A DNA stretch of 64,000 bases from Syntrophaceae bacterium UBA6087 (GCA_002448235.1 DIXF01000018.1:62001-126000), one strand, 5' to 3'. Positions 25,835 through 35,282 are shown, numbered from the stretch's first letter. The notes: generated by a model not told the origin, from the letters alone. Made by a program: numbers and translations.

Positions 25835-27031
25835 TTGAAGAGCATCATTTTACTCGGTGACGGAATGGCTGACGAGCCTCTCGAAGAGCTTGGGAACAAA
25901 ACGCCTCTCGATGTTGCCAATACCCCTTACATGGACAGACTGGCCGCCCGCGGAGAGCTGGGAATGGTCCGTACGGTAAAACCGGGATTTTCCCCGGGGA
26001 GCGATGTGGCAAACATGACCGTGCTCGGCCTCGACCCGAGCCTTTATTATACCGGCAGGGCTCCTATCGAAGCGACCAGTATCGGCGTACACCTGAAAGA
26101 AGACGACACCGCTTTCAGAATCAATCTGGTCTCGCTGGGCAAAGACGACAAAGGCATGATCATGGAAGACTATTCTTCCGGCCACATTACTACTCGTGAA
26201 GCAGCAGAGCTCATCGAGACGCTGAAAGGGATCATGGGGGAATACCAGGGCATCAGCGTCTATCCGGGGATCGAATACCGGCACCTCATGGTAATCAACG
26301 GGTACGGGAATCCGCGACTGAAGACGAAACCTCCGCACGATATCACCGGGGAGCACATCGATCCCTTTCTCCCGAACGATGAGCTGCTGAAGGCTCTCAT
26401 CAAGAGATCCATGGAAGTGTTCAAGGATCACCCTGTCAATCTCGCCAGAAGAAGCCGGGGGAAGAAAGAGGCTACAGCCGTCTGGCCGTGGGGCGAAGGT
26501 AAGGCGATGAAGGCCCCGACACTCAAGGACGAGTACGGCGTTACCGGAAGCATGATTTCCGCCGTAGACCTTCTTAAAGGGCTCGGCATGCTCAGGGGGA
26601 TGGAGATCATCAAGGTCCCTGGAGCCACCGGCTGGATAGATACGGACTATTCGGGCAAGGCGCAGGCAGCACTGAAATCCCTGTCCGCTCTTGATCTGGT
26701 GTTCGTGCATGTGGAAGCTCCCGATGAAGCAGGACACGCAGGCCTGATACGAGAGAAGATTCAGGCGATCGAGAGTTTCGATGAACTGGTCGTCGGGCAG
26801 ATCCTGACCAGTATGGAGGAGCGATCCGAGCATTTCAGGGTGCTCCTGCTTCCCGACCACCCCACGCCCATAGCGAAAAAAACCCATACTTCCGACCCGG
26901 TGCCGTTCATCATCTATGACAGTATCAGCCCCAGAAACAACGACTGCGGATTCAACGAAAAAGACGCGTCACAATCAGGCCTTTTCGTAGAAGACGGGCA
27001 TACGCTCCTGAGCAGGCTCCTTTTAAAGTGA
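25835..27031 (+). CDS. ApgM-like alkaline-phosphatase-superfamily protein, candidate ThrB2 homoserine kinase
   Basis: This is a 398-aa member of the archaeal-type cofactor-independent phosphoglycerate mutase family (COG3635). The metal-binding start is IILLGDGMADEP (D9), the nucleophile region is PGSDVANMTVLGLDP, and later motifs are HVEAPDEAGHAG and LLPDHPTP. All expected metal and nucleophile residues appear present. Family members isomerise 2- and 3-phosphoglycerate. In Desulfovibrio, a relative of this family linked to hom has been proposed to be a non-canonical homoserine kinase, and the neighbour here is hom. The start is TTG 25835, eight nt after GGAGG; an upstream in-frame TTG at 25814 has no such site. 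Confidence 0.8.
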   Translation: MKSIILLGDGMADEPLEELGNKTPLDVANTPYMDRLAARGELGMVRTVKPGFSPGSDVANMTVLGLDPSLYYTGRAPIEATSIGVHLKEDDTAFRINLVSLGKDDKGMIMEDYSSGHITTREAAELIETLKGIMGEYQGISVYPGIEYRHLMVINGYGNPRLKTKPPHDITGEHIDPFLPNDELLKALIKRSMEVFKDHPVNLARRSRGKKEATAVWPWGEGKAMKAPTLKDEYGVTGSMISAVDLLKGLGMLRGMEIIKVPGATGWIDTDYSGKAQAALKSLSALDLVFVHVEAPDEAGHAGLIREKIQAIESFDELVVGQILTSMEERSEHFRVLLLPDHPTPIAKKTHTSDPVPFIIYDSISPRNNDCGFNEKDASQSGLFVEDGHTLLSRLLLK

Positions 27032-27064
27032 CCGTCCGATAGATTCTTTGAAGGTGCGCCCGGG

Positions 27065-27961
27065 TCAGCGCTTGTATGCTGAAACAAAGATGCTTTGCCT
27101 GTCTATCTCAAGATCGAGCTGGCCCATGAGTGCCCGCACGTCTTCCGAAGAAAAGCTTTCCTTCAGTTTTTGAAAGACAGGCAGTATCTCCTTCTGGAGG
27201 CACAAGAAATGACGATCACCCAGGGGAGACAAGGATTTGTAGGTGCAGATCAGATCCGCCAGATGAACGCATGCGGCCAAGACCTGATCCGACTGTGCCT
27301 TTGAGGGTTCATGGTGCCATGATACCGCTTCGGTTATGTCCTGCGGAAACTTCCAGGTTTCAAGGAGCCTCAGTGCAACGTCTCCATGGGATGTCCCGAA
27401 AAATGCTTTCTCCAGGGCATGATAGGTAATCTTACTGTCGTTCTTTTCCAGTATGGAGAGCATCTCCTTGAACTTTGCCGGAAGATATTCGCACAGGAAT
27501 ATTTTCCCGATGTCGTGGAGAAGCCCTGCCACGAAAAGCTTTCCCTCGATCTTAAGCTTGAAATGCCCTGCAACCATCCGGGTAGCCACACCCACGGCAT
27601 AACTATGCTTCCACAGCTTGTCCTGAAAATCCGAACCTTTCTGGTCGAAGAAACGGACGACGGATATGCTTAACGCAAGGTTCCGTATTTCCTGGAATCC
27701 GAGTAAGGCAACCGCATTGGAAACAGCGGTTACCTTTTTTGAAAACCCGAAGTATGGGGAATTGGCCATGGCAATGATACCCGCGGACAGTACCTGATCT
27801 CTTTCGATCAGCGTAATGAGATTCGAAGCAGAAGAATTCTTCCCTGACGTCACCTCCAGCACGCCTTTCATGACGGGAGGCAGGTCAAGGATGTCCTTAC
27901 ACCTCGAAAGAAGTTTAAAGACATGTTCTCTGTTTTGATCAGGGTAGAGTTTTCCTTCCAC
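27065..27961 (-). CDS. HDOD-domain protein
   Basis: This 298-aa protein is almost entirely one HDOD domain (residues 15-215): LPPVMKGVLEVTSG, LITLIERDQVLSAGIIAMANSPYFGF, AVALLGFQEIRNLALS and the degenerate HD region AGLLHDIGKIFLCEY. Here the HD pair is present, as in HD-type phosphohydrolases. HDOD proteins act in signalling, chemotaxis-like or stress circuits, and their ligand is usually unknown. A GTG start is used with no clear Shine-Dalgarno. It is divergent from a second HDOD gene, with 211 bp between them. Confidence 0.85.
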   Translation of the reverse strand: MEGKLYPDQNREHVFKLLSRCKDILDLPPVMKGVLEVTSGKNSSASNLITLIERDQVLSAGIIAMANSPYFGFSKKVTAVSNAVALLGFQEIRNLALSISVVRFFDQKGSDFQDKLWKHSYAVGVATRMVAGHFKLKIEGKLFVAGLLHDIGKIFLCEYLPAKFKEMLSILEKNDSKITYHALEKAFFGTSHGDVALRLLETWKFPQDITEAVSWHHEPSKAQSDQVLAACVHLADLICTYKSLSPLGDRHFLCLQKEILPVFQKLKESFSSEDVRALMGQLDLEIDRQSIFVSAYKR

Positions 27962-28172
27962 TAGGGAATCATTCGGAAACCCGGGCCGCTTTCTTTAACT
28001 TCTTTCATTATTGTTGTCCCGGGATAATTCAGCGTGGATGCCAGCAGAAACCTGCTGCTGAAACCTTCACCGAATGTCTTCCACAGGCACAACCACGGCC
28101 TTCTATTCCTAACAATGGTAAGCTTTGACAAATATTATTAAAGAGGGATTTTTATATTCCCGATAAGTCAAG

Positions 28173-29261
28173 ATGATGGAAATGGGATATATATTCTGGA
28201 TCATTTTTTATGCGGCTATATGCATTGCTGTAGCTGTAACAGCTATCAAGCTCCTGGCAGAAAAGGCCTCTCCTCCGTTAAAAAAATCACCTGCCCATTA
28301 TGTGAGCGTATCCACCAACGATACTATCGACGACGCATTCATGAATGTATACGAGCTTGACTGGAAACCCGACAGAGAGCTTTCCAGGGAAATACCGGAG
28401 CGCATAGCCAAGGTGGTCAGCAGCATCGAATCGATATCACCGCTGGTTACCGATCTCTCGTCGAAGCTCAACGACCCGGATATCAATCCCAAGGAGATCA
28501 GCAAGCTCATCATCACAGACCAGGGACTCACCTCTTTTATCCTGAAGCGGGTGAATTCTCCCTATTATGGTCTTTATCAGAAAGTAGACAATATTTTTAA
28601 TGCCATCGTGATCCTCGGGTACAATGAGATCTACCGGATCGTCATGGAGGAAAGGGCCTCCAGAATCGGCATCAAGCCGACCCGGGAAGAATGGATTCAT
28701 GCCAACCTCACCTCCACCATTGCAGCGTATCTGTCAAGCACGGCAAGGATCGGCGTACCCGGAGGGACTATGGTCACTTTGGGCATGCTCCATGATATTG
28801 CCAGAACTATAATGCTGAAGTCGCTGCCTCAACCGGAAGAAGGTTTTTCCTCTGATCCCAGGGAGCGCATCAGGCAGGAAACGGAATATTACGGGATCGA
28901 CCATGCAACCCTGGGCGGTATACTGGCAAGACAGTGGAGAATGCCCGACAAGTTGAGCAAGGCTATTGCACAGCACCACTGGCCCATGTTCTGGCCGTTG
29001 CGGGAAGTCGGACAGTTCTCACCGGATACCATGAAGGAACTCGCCATCTTAAGCATATCAGACATCGCTGCAAAAAACTTCACACAGGAGCTTTCAGGTA
29101 TCTATATCGGAGATGATTATTACCGGTTTATAAAAAAGGCGCCGAAAATGGACAGCGTGCTCATGCCGGAAATAACCCGTGACCTTAACAGGATAAAACA
29201 TCTTGGCGAGACGAAAAGTCCGGACTCGCACGAAAATCCGGATGAACCTGAGCGTGAATGA
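28173..29261 (+). CDS. Membrane-anchored HDOD-domain protein
   Basis: This 362-aa protein has an N-terminal membrane helix (residues 3-25), a linker and an HDOD domain (about 80-290) with LIITDQGLTSFILKRVNSPYYG, AIVILGYNEIYRIVM and LGMLHDIARTIMLKSL. The C-terminus is charged. It probably senses or relays a signal at the inner-membrane face. It pairs divergently with a soluble HDOD protein, and the shared 211-bp region has a TTGACA box (28134-28139) but no convincing -10 at normal spacing. The two adjacent Met codons leave the start uncertain by one residue. Confidence 0.83.
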   Translation: MMEMGYIFWIIFYAAICIAVAVTAIKLLAEKASPPLKKSPAHYVSVSTNDTIDDAFMNVYELDWKPDRELSREIPERIAKVVSSIESISPLVTDLSSKLNDPDINPKEISKLIITDQGLTSFILKRVNSPYYGLYQKVDNIFNAIVILGYNEIYRIVMEERASRIGIKPTREEWIHANLTSTIAAYLSSTARIGVPGGTMVTLGMLHDIARTIMLKSLPQPEEGFSSDPRERIRQETEYYGIDHATLGGILARQWRMPDKLSKAIAQHHWPMFWPLREVGQFSPDTMKELAILSISDIAAKNFTQELSGIYIGDDYYRFIKKAPKMDSVLMPEITRDLNRIKHLGETKSPDSHENPDEPERE

Positions 29262-29339
29262 AAACTGTATTTCAGGGAATCCTACGGACGGGGGAGAAAA
29301 TCCTTGGTCCGCCTCCCCCGAAACCAACTAGGCTAAAAA

Positions 29340-29603
29340 TCAGCTGATTAACTGAGAGATCCTGTACTGGTTGAGGTTATGGGGAGAAGAGGCAGATTCT
29401 TCCATTCCCTTCATAACATCGGATAACAGTACGCGGGCTTCTTCGACATTCTCGACTTCGGAGCGGGAAGCAGCTTTATTCTCTATGGACACGATATCGG
29501 TAACCCTGTCCCGGCTCTCCTCTTTCTCAGTCGTCTTTTTCGAAAAGTCTTCCTCTTTTTTCACCAAATTAATAACACTCGATATTTCCGGATTAACTTT
29601 CAT
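29340..29603 (-). CDS. Small hypothetical protein (87 aa)
   Basis: I do not recognise this protein. It is hydrophilic and rich in Glu, Lys and Ser, with no signal or membrane segment. The first half is highly charged and probably disordered. The second half (NVEEARVLLSDVMKGMEE) is an amphipathic helix, and the tail LNQYRISQLIS resembles the C-terminal helices of flagellar or secreted structural proteins. That likeness is weak. AAGGGG precedes the ATG, supporting expression. It lies 56 bp downstream of rsmI on the same strand and converges with the HDOD gene. Confidence 0.5.
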   Translation of the reverse strand: MKVNPEISSVINLVKKEEDFSKKTTEKEESRDRVTDIVSIENKAASRSEVENVEEARVLLSDVMKGMEESASSPHNLNQYRISQLIS

Positions 29604-29659
29604 TGTTTTCCCCTTTCCGGAGTTCTACAATTCATGTATCGGCATGGAAATTAGAATCT

Positions 29660-30484
29660 TTACTCTAATCTGAGCAGGATGTCGTAAATCTTGTTTCTTC
29701 CCACCCCTGTTTCCTCGGAGAGCGCACGAAGCACGTCTTTTTTTGTATGGCCTGCCCTTATGAGAGCGGCTGCCCTTTCTCTCACTGTGTCATCATCGAG
29801 CGAATCCTCCTGGGACGATCCCTTTACGATTACGGTTACCTCACCGATGTGCTCCTTGTCTTTCAGTTTCTCGATCAGATCTCCCGCATGGCCGAGGAGG
29901 TATTCTTCGTGTATTTTCGAGATTTCCCTTGCAAGGCACACCGCTCTGTCCTTCAAGTGTCTTTCGAGGAGCTTCAGCGTAGCGATTATCCTCTGGGGAG
30001 ACTCGTAAAAAACCGTATGCTCCGGGGTGAGAGCCATTTTAATAGTCTCGCGCTCTGCAGCGCTCTTTTGTCTGGGGAAAAACCCGATAAACCGGAATCC
30101 CCCTCCGAAGCCGGAGGCCGCCAACGCCGTGATTACAGCACTGGGTCCTGGGAGTGCTTCTACCCGTATGCCCCTCTCCCGGACACGAGAGATGAGAGCA
30201 GACCCCGGATCGCTGATCAGCGGGGTTCCGGCATCGCTGACCAGCGCAACGTTTTTTCCCGACTCCAGGGCATCAATGATGAACTCGGTTTTTTTCATCT
30301 CGCTGAATCTCTCGTAGGAGACGAGCGGCTTCCGGATTTCGTATGCTGACAGCAGCTTGCGCGTATGCCTGGTGTCTTCACAGGCTATGATATCGACCTG
30401 CTTTAAGACCTCGAGGGCCCGCAGCGTAATATCCCTCAAGTTGCCGATAGGTGTGGGGACGAGAAAAAGCGTTGTGCTGCTCAT
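29660..30484 (-). CDS. rsmI: 16S rRNA (cytidine1402-2'-O)-methyltransferase
   Basis: This 274-aa SAM enzyme is of the tetrapyrrole-methylase fold. Signatures are LFLVPTPIGNLRDITLRAL, ACEDTRHTRKLL, ALVSDAGTPLISDPG and EALPGPSAVITAL. It 2'-O-methylates C1402 in the ribosomal P site. The ATG at 30484 has AAAGG nine nt upstream and starts right before the conserved strand; the ATG at 30520 would add 12 residues. It is divergent from the PanP-like gene, with 85 bp between. Confidence 0.95.
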   Translation of the reverse strand: MSSTTLFLVPTPIGNLRDITLRALEVLKQVDIIACEDTRHTRKLLSAYEIRKPLVSYERFSEMKKTEFIIDALESGKNVALVSDAGTPLISDPGSALISRVRERGIRVEALPGPSAVITALAASGFGGGFRFIGFFPRQKSAAERETIKMALTPEHTVFYESPQRIIATLKLLERHLKDRAVCLAREISKIHEEYLLGHAGDLIEKLKDKEHIGEVTVIVKGSSQEDSLDDDTVRERAAALIRAGHTKKDVLRALSEETGVGRNKIYDILLRLE

Positions 30485-30569
30485 GCCTTGCGACCTTTTT
30501 TCTTCTTTTGTAAGGTTCATTAATCATGGTATATATACGTGCTGCGAAAAATAAAAGGAAGGGCTATTC

Positions 30570-32270
30570 ATGGAGTCTTTAAAGCTCGACGCCGAGGCAC
30601 ACTTCAAGAGGATTTCTAGCACAACCGAGTATATGAAGAAGCTTTTCATCATGCCGGATTCATCGGACAGGTTCGTTGAATTCGGTGTGCATCTCCTGGA
30701 CATGATCCACGATTTCTTCAAGGAAAAAGGCGGCATTCATTCTTCCATCTCGATGGAGGATCTTGCACGGATCTTCAACAGCATCAGCATGCCTTCGGAG
30801 CCGAAGCTGATCAAGGACGTCCTGTCGGAGATCAAGAACAACGTCATCAAGCATTCGGTCAAGGTTGCAAACCCTTACTATATCGGGCACATGACGAGCG
30901 CTATTCCCTATTTCATGATACTCCTCGAAATGATCGCAGTGAGCCTCAATCAGAACCAGGTGAAAATCGAGAGCGCCAAAGCCTCATCGTTCGTTGAAAG
31001 GGAATTCTTATGCTGGATGCATAAGCTCGTATATCAGGATACCGATGAATTCTATAAAGCCAACATCCAGAATCCCAATTATGTCCTGGGCAACATCACT
31101 TCGGACGGTACTCTGGCGAACCTCACCGCTCTTACACTGGCAATGGCCAAGGCCTTTCCGGCAGACGGAAAAGCATTCAAGGGAATCCGTCTTGAGGGTC
31201 TTGCCCGCGCCCTGGAACACTACGGCTACAGGCAGGCTAAGATCCTGGTATCGAAAAGAGGTCATTATTCCATCTGCAAGACAGGGGCAATTCTCGGCAT
31301 CGGAGAAAACGGGGTCATCCATGTCCCTGTGCACCCATGTACAAACAAGATCGATTTCTCCAAGCTCCGCCAGATTATTGAGAAAACCCGCAGGGAAGAC
31401 AAGGCCGCAGGGAAACCGACGAAGTTCGTTTCCATAGTCGGCATTGCAGGAACTACCGAGACAGGGAATATCGACGATCTCGAAGGACTGTCTGAAGTTT
31501 CAAAGGAGATAGGAGCCCACTTCCATGTCGACGCCGCCTGGGGCGGCGGGGCTTTGATCATGGATTCCGGCAGGGAGATAATGAAGGGTATCGAAAAAGC
31601 CGACACGGTTTCCCTTGACGCTCACAAGCTTCTGTATGCCCCGAACTGTATGGGAATCTGTCTTTTCAAGGATGTAAAGGACTCGAAGCTCATCTACCAT
31701 ACCTCCAACTATATTATCAGGAAGGGCTCTGTCGATCAGGGAAGATTCACCATTGAAGGGTCCCGGTCTTTTGCCTGCCTCAAACCGTGGGCTTCACTCA
31801 AAATCCTGGGCAAGAACGGGTACAAGCTGATCTTCAACCATGCCAATGCCCTGCAGAAAACATTCGTTGATCTTATCGGCAAGGATCCGCTTTTCGAGTT
31901 GTTGAACAGCCCCCAGCTCTTTATCATCAATTACCGCTTTGTCCCCGAAGAGCTCAAGCACAAGCTCGACGAACTCATGGAAGACCCCAGAAATAATGCG
32001 GATAAGATATCCCAGATCAATAAAATCGTAAACACCATCAATATCGAGCTGCATAAAACCATCAGGGAGCACGACACCTCTTTCGTATCCAGGACAAGAT
32101 TGGAATCCACCCGGTATGCGCCAAGAAAGATCGTTGTCCTGCGCGCCATTACGGTCAATCCGAACACGGAACTGTACATGCTCAGAAAGGTTCTCAACGA
32201 CCATCGCAGCATGGGAATCAGTATCTGGGATGGGATGAAGGGCTGCAGCGAGATTCAGAAATATATCTGA
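30570..32270 (+). CDS. panP: PLP-dependent aspartate 1-decarboxylase-like protein (PanP type)
   Basis: This is a 566-aa group II amino-acid decarboxylase. The cofactor lysine is in SLDAHKLLYAP (about residue 355), preceded by HVDAAWGGGAL, whose Asp contacts the pyridine nitrogen. NPYYIGHMTSAIPYF and GNITSDGTLANLTAL form the substrate pocket region. Length and sequence fit the PanP class, which makes beta-alanine for pantothenate in Vibrio and other bacteria lacking PanD. Glutamate decarboxylase-like activity cannot be excluded. Pantothenate genes are not adjacent. AAAGGAAGG precedes the ATG. Confidence 0.78.
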   Translation: MESLKLDAEAHFKRISSTTEYMKKLFIMPDSSDRFVEFGVHLLDMIHDFFKEKGGIHSSISMEDLARIFNSISMPSEPKLIKDVLSEIKNNVIKHSVKVANPYYIGHMTSAIPYFMILLEMIAVSLNQNQVKIESAKASSFVEREFLCWMHKLVYQDTDEFYKANIQNPNYVLGNITSDGTLANLTALTLAMAKAFPADGKAFKGIRLEGLARALEHYGYRQAKILVSKRGHYSICKTGAILGIGENGVIHVPVHPCTNKIDFSKLRQIIEKTRREDKAAGKPTKFVSIVGIAGTTETGNIDDLEGLSEVSKEIGAHFHVDAAWGGGALIMDSGREIMKGIEKADTVSLDAHKLLYAPNCMGICLFKDVKDSKLIYHTSNYIIRKGSVDQGRFTIEGSRSFACLKPWASLKILGKNGYKLIFNHANALQKTFVDLIGKDPLFELLNSPQLFIINYRFVPEELKHKLDELMEDPRNNADKISQINKIVNTINIELHKTIREHDTSFVSRTRLESTRYAPRKIVVLRAITVNPNTELYMLRKVLNDHRSMGISIWDGMKGCSEIQKYI

Positions 32271-32296
32271 CCGATCGCCGATGGCGGACGGCTTTT
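32271..32296 (+). terminator. Possible terminator after panP
   Basis: CGCC (32276-32279) pairs with GGCG (32283-32286), extended by an outer CCG/CGG pair across a small internal loop, and is followed by CTTTT. It starts at the panP stop. The stem is short, so the call is weak. Confidence 0.35.
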
Positions 32297-32313
32297 AGCT
32301 CCCCGAAAGCTTT

Positions 32314-33297
32314 CTAAGCTGCCATCGACTTCCAGAATTCCAGCACGTCCTCTTCTTCCCTCTGCCTCGTATATGTATCACAGATGTATGCCGAGGCCTT
32401 CCGGGATCTTTCCATGAAGGTATCCGGAGAATTTCTCCACTCACCGATCACCCCCTCGACGGTCTTGGCAAAAGATACGACGTCACCCATTTCGACCGGG
32501 AAGCAGCGATCGGCGGTAAAGTACTCCTTTGCCCCCATCCCGTGATACCCTATGACAATGCACCCGCACGCCATTGCCTCTGCCGGCGGCAGAGAGAATC
32601 CTTCGGGATATCCGAAGCTTAAGAATACAAGAGAGTCCCTCATGATCGTTGCCGTCTCGGCTTCGGTTTTATTTTCTATGGGGATAATCCTGAAGTCGTT
32701 CATCTGTCCCCGTGACTTTATAATATTGATAACCTGCTCTGCATGATCTGCGTTTTTCCTCGGCATGAAGCATATCTGTTTCTTTTTATCCGGGCTGAAG
32801 GAAAAGATCTCGTGGCTGATCGAATTGTGAATCCTGAAAGGATGCAACCCCGGATACGAGTACTCCAGATATTCCTTGTTATCCTCGGATACGACCATGA
32901 TCCCGATAATCGATCTGTCGCGGTAGATGGTCCGGTTCTGATCGTGATCAAAAGAAAGGCCTTTGAAGGTGTTGTAGGTATTCTGGTTGAATACAATCTT
33001 TTTGGCAGGAGTATCGAACAGTTGGCTGAACGCTTTGTACGCCTTGCGCCGCTCGCCGGGATTGGCATAGAGGGAGCCGTATACCTCTGGTATTACAAGA
33101 AAGTCATTCTCGCTTAGGGTTACTTTCTTCAAGTATGCTATCTTGGTCGCATTCTCAAACCAACCGCATCTGAACCCTGATTTTTTATGAATGATCGAGG
33201 CGGAAAAACCATTTCTGTTCAGTATATCGACATGTCGGTAAAGGACTTTCACTCCACCAACAGCCGAGCTATAATCAGGACTCCAATAATATATCAT
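32314..33297 (-). CDS. Glycosyltransferase (GT-B, group 1-like)
   Basis: This 327-aa protein starts MIYYWSPDYSSAVGGVKVLYRH, the glycine-rich acceptor loop of GT-B enzymes. A donor-site region follows: LSFGYPEGFSLPPAEAMACGCIVIGY, with the E-x7-E-like pair. It probably transfers a sugar from a nucleotide donor in the cytoplasm to a lipid-linked glycan. It is the most downstream gene of the minus-strand glycan cluster, 105 bp after the methyltransferase. Donor and acceptor are unknown. Confidence 0.8.
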   Translation of the reverse strand: MIYYWSPDYSSAVGGVKVLYRHVDILNRNGFSASIIHKKSGFRCGWFENATKIAYLKKVTLSENDFLVIPEVYGSLYANPGERRKAYKAFSQLFDTPAKKIVFNQNTYNTFKGLSFDHDQNRTIYRDRSIIGIMVVSEDNKEYLEYSYPGLHPFRIHNSISHEIFSFSPDKKKQICFMPRKNADHAEQVINIIKSRGQMNDFRIIPIENKTEAETATIMRDSLVFLSFGYPEGFSLPPAEAMACGCIVIGYHGMGAKEYFTADRCFPVEMGDVVSFAKTVEGVIGEWRNSPDTFMERSRKASAYICDTYTRQREEEDVLEFWKSMAA

Positions 33298-33402
33298 GCC
33301 GGTCTTTTTACTGGTTTATTTTTAATGGCTTATAAAGCGATATCATGAAAGCGGAAACCTGTAAACAGGATACGTTCCGCCTGGCATAAGGTTCTGTAAG
33401 GC

Positions 33403-34242
33403 CTATTTTGTTGCGACCAGTTTGACATTCAGGATTCTTTTAATCTTTCTTTTTGATACGATCCGTTTTCTCTGCTTCTCCCAAAGCTGCATGATACAGT
33501 CCTCAATACCCTTCATGAACCGGACGGGAACAAGAAGCCTCGCCCTCATGTTTTTCGTTGTGATCATTGCCTGAACGCGCGTGAATCCTGCACGAATCAT
33601 AAGCTCCGACAGTTCCCGGCAGGTATATTCTTTCAGGTGCAGGCCAGTGGCCGTCTCGTCGAAATATTTTGAAACGTCGGAAGGGCCGTATATCCGGTTC
33701 GGAGTAATGCAGATGTATACTCCGCCGGGAGCAACGGCCTTATGGATATCCTTGAGCTGGTCAAAGGCATCCTCCGGGTGGAGATGCTCCATGAGCTGAT
33801 TGCTGTAGGCGACATCGATCGAATTCTCCGGCAGCGGTATGTCGATCCCGTTTGAGATGATGAGATGGAAATTCTCAGGATTATCGGGTCGAAGTGCGAT
33901 CTCTTCGGACACATCCACCGCGTATACCGTCTTGACCCTTTTTGCCACTTCAAAAGAGAGAGCGCAGGACCCAGGACCGACTTCCATAAAAACACTATCC
34001 TGCTTAAGGAAAGGCTTCAGTATCCTCATCTGCCGGATTATGCCCCTGGATCCGGAGTCAGACTTCCTGGTACCTACAGCGAAGGCGGGTACCCTTTGGT
34101 AAAATTCATCATAGAGTTGTCGGTAAAGGACTCTGCGCTGCTCCTTTCCGGCACTGCGCAGTCTTTCCGCGATCTCTTTTTCAATAACGTATTCCTGCCT
34201 TAGAGTTTCCAGATCGATATTTTTCGCCCCCTTGTTCTTCAT
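33403..34242 (-). CDS. Class I SAM-dependent methyltransferase
   Basis: This is a 279-aa methyltransferase. Motif I is VFMEVGPGSCALSFEVAKR (around residue 100), with the acidic motif AVDVSEE after it and SNQLMEHLHPEDAF as motif II/III. It belongs to the Methyltransf_11/23 type often found in O-antigen clusters. It may methylate a glycan residue or cap a chain; this is inference from its location. A basic C-terminal tail (about residues 235-279) follows the catalytic domain. The start overlaps the stop of the upstream glycosyltransferase by 4 nt. Confidence 0.85.
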   Translation of the reverse strand: MKNKGAKNIDLETLRQEYVIEKEIAERLRSAGKEQRRVLYRQLYDEFYQRVPAFAVGTRKSDSGSRGIIRQMRILKPFLKQDSVFMEVGPGSCALSFEVAKRVKTVYAVDVSEEIALRPDNPENFHLIISNGIDIPLPENSIDVAYSNQLMEHLHPEDAFDQLKDIHKAVAPGGVYICITPNRIYGPSDVSKYFDETATGLHLKEYTCRELSELMIRAGFTRVQAMITTKNMRARLLVPVRFMKGIEDCIMQLWEKQRKRIVSKRKIKRILNVKLVATK

Positions 34243-35282
34243 CCGGTTCCTCTCATCTCAAACTGCAGATCTGCTTTGTCTGTATGTTCCGTCCCTCCTT
34301 CAAGAACAGCGAGCATCCGATGTGCATTCGCCTCAAGGGTATATCCATGTTCGAGGATTCTTCTTCCCTCTTTTCCCATCTGAGCTCTCTTTATCCTGTC
34401 TTCGATCAACAGGGAAATCGCATCGATCCACTCCCGCTCGTTTTGTGCCCAGTACCCGTTTCTGCCGTCGATGACCACATCCCGGTTTACGCCCACCGGG
34501 GTGCAAACCGCAGGTATGCCTACGCCGAAGTACTGGAGGATCTTGAGCCCGCATTTCCCCCAGGACCAGGGGTCATCCTTAAGCGGCATCACCCCGATAT
34601 CCATATCCATCAGTTCGGCCACTTCGGTTTCCTGAGACCACTGCACTTTCTTCACCTCGATGTTCTCGCAGTCGAAGAATACGTCACATACTATTTTCAG
34701 TTCGACATGGCCGGGATACTTTCTTCCCAGCTCATCCCATATGCCTTTCATTTTCTCCAGATAATGGATACTGCCATGATCTCCGATCCAGCCGATGGTT
34801 ACCCTGTCTTTCTTGACTGAATGGTCCTTGAGGCGGTATCTTGCAACAGGGATCGAGGTGGGGATTACCGTAACGCGGGAATGGTGCTTAAGCACCTCAT
34901 CCCTTAGAAACGTGTTCCCCGCTATGACGGTATCGCTCTTCATCACCATGTTCCGAAACCGCTTTTGCCGTGTACTTGAGTAAGGAGATCCCGCAAGACT
35001 GTTCTTGAACATCACCGCATCGTCGAGGTCATATACTATCCTGCGCGCTTTTGAACGGAAGACGGGAAGAAAGGGGAAATGAAATCTCTTCCTTTGGACG
35101 AAAACGCAGTCATACTGGGGAAGAATGGAAATCAAGCCGAGATAGTCCTTCAGAGAACCCGGAAATTCCCGGACCGTGCAGGCAACACCGTGGTCCTGAA
35201 GGTATGGTATATACTGGAGTATCCGGTACCTGCTCGCAGCTACCTCTTTGCCCTGGATCAGTATCAGCACCTTATGGCTCAT
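34239..35282 (-). CDS. Glycosyltransferase (GT-B)
   Basis: This 347-aa protein has a GT-B two-domain pattern: LILIQGKEVAASRYRILQY at the N-terminus, the linker VTIGWIGDHGSIHYLEKMKG, and a donor site GLKILQYFGVGIPAVCTPVGVN. This N-terminus (xASRYR) is common in O-antigen and capsule glycosyltransferases. It overlaps the GT4 gene by 11 nt and the methyltransferase by 4 nt, so the three are a translationally tight unit. Sugar specificity is unknown. Confidence 0.82.
   Translation of the reverse strand: MSHKVLILIQGKEVAASRYRILQYIPYLQDHGVACTVREFPGSLKDYLGLISILPQYDCVFVQRKRFHFPFLPVFRSKARRIVYDLDDAVMFKNSLAGSPYSSTRQKRFRNMVMKSDTVIAGNTFLRDEVLKHHSRVTVIPTSIPVARYRLKDHSVKKDRVTIGWIGDHGSIHYLEKMKGIWDELGRKYPGHVELKIVCDVFFDCENIEVKKVQWSQETEVAELMDMDIGVMPLKDDPWSWGKCGLKILQYFGVGIPAVCTPVGVNRDVVIDGRNGYWAQNEREWIDAISLLIEDRIKRAQMGKEGRRILEHGYTLEANAHRMLAVLEGGTEHTDKADLQFEMRGTG

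Noticed and set aside
25850..26887. A 345-codon frame antisense to the ApgM-like gene
   Set aside because: Complementary shadow of a conserved enzyme, rich in His and Arg, without its own Shine-Dalgarno.
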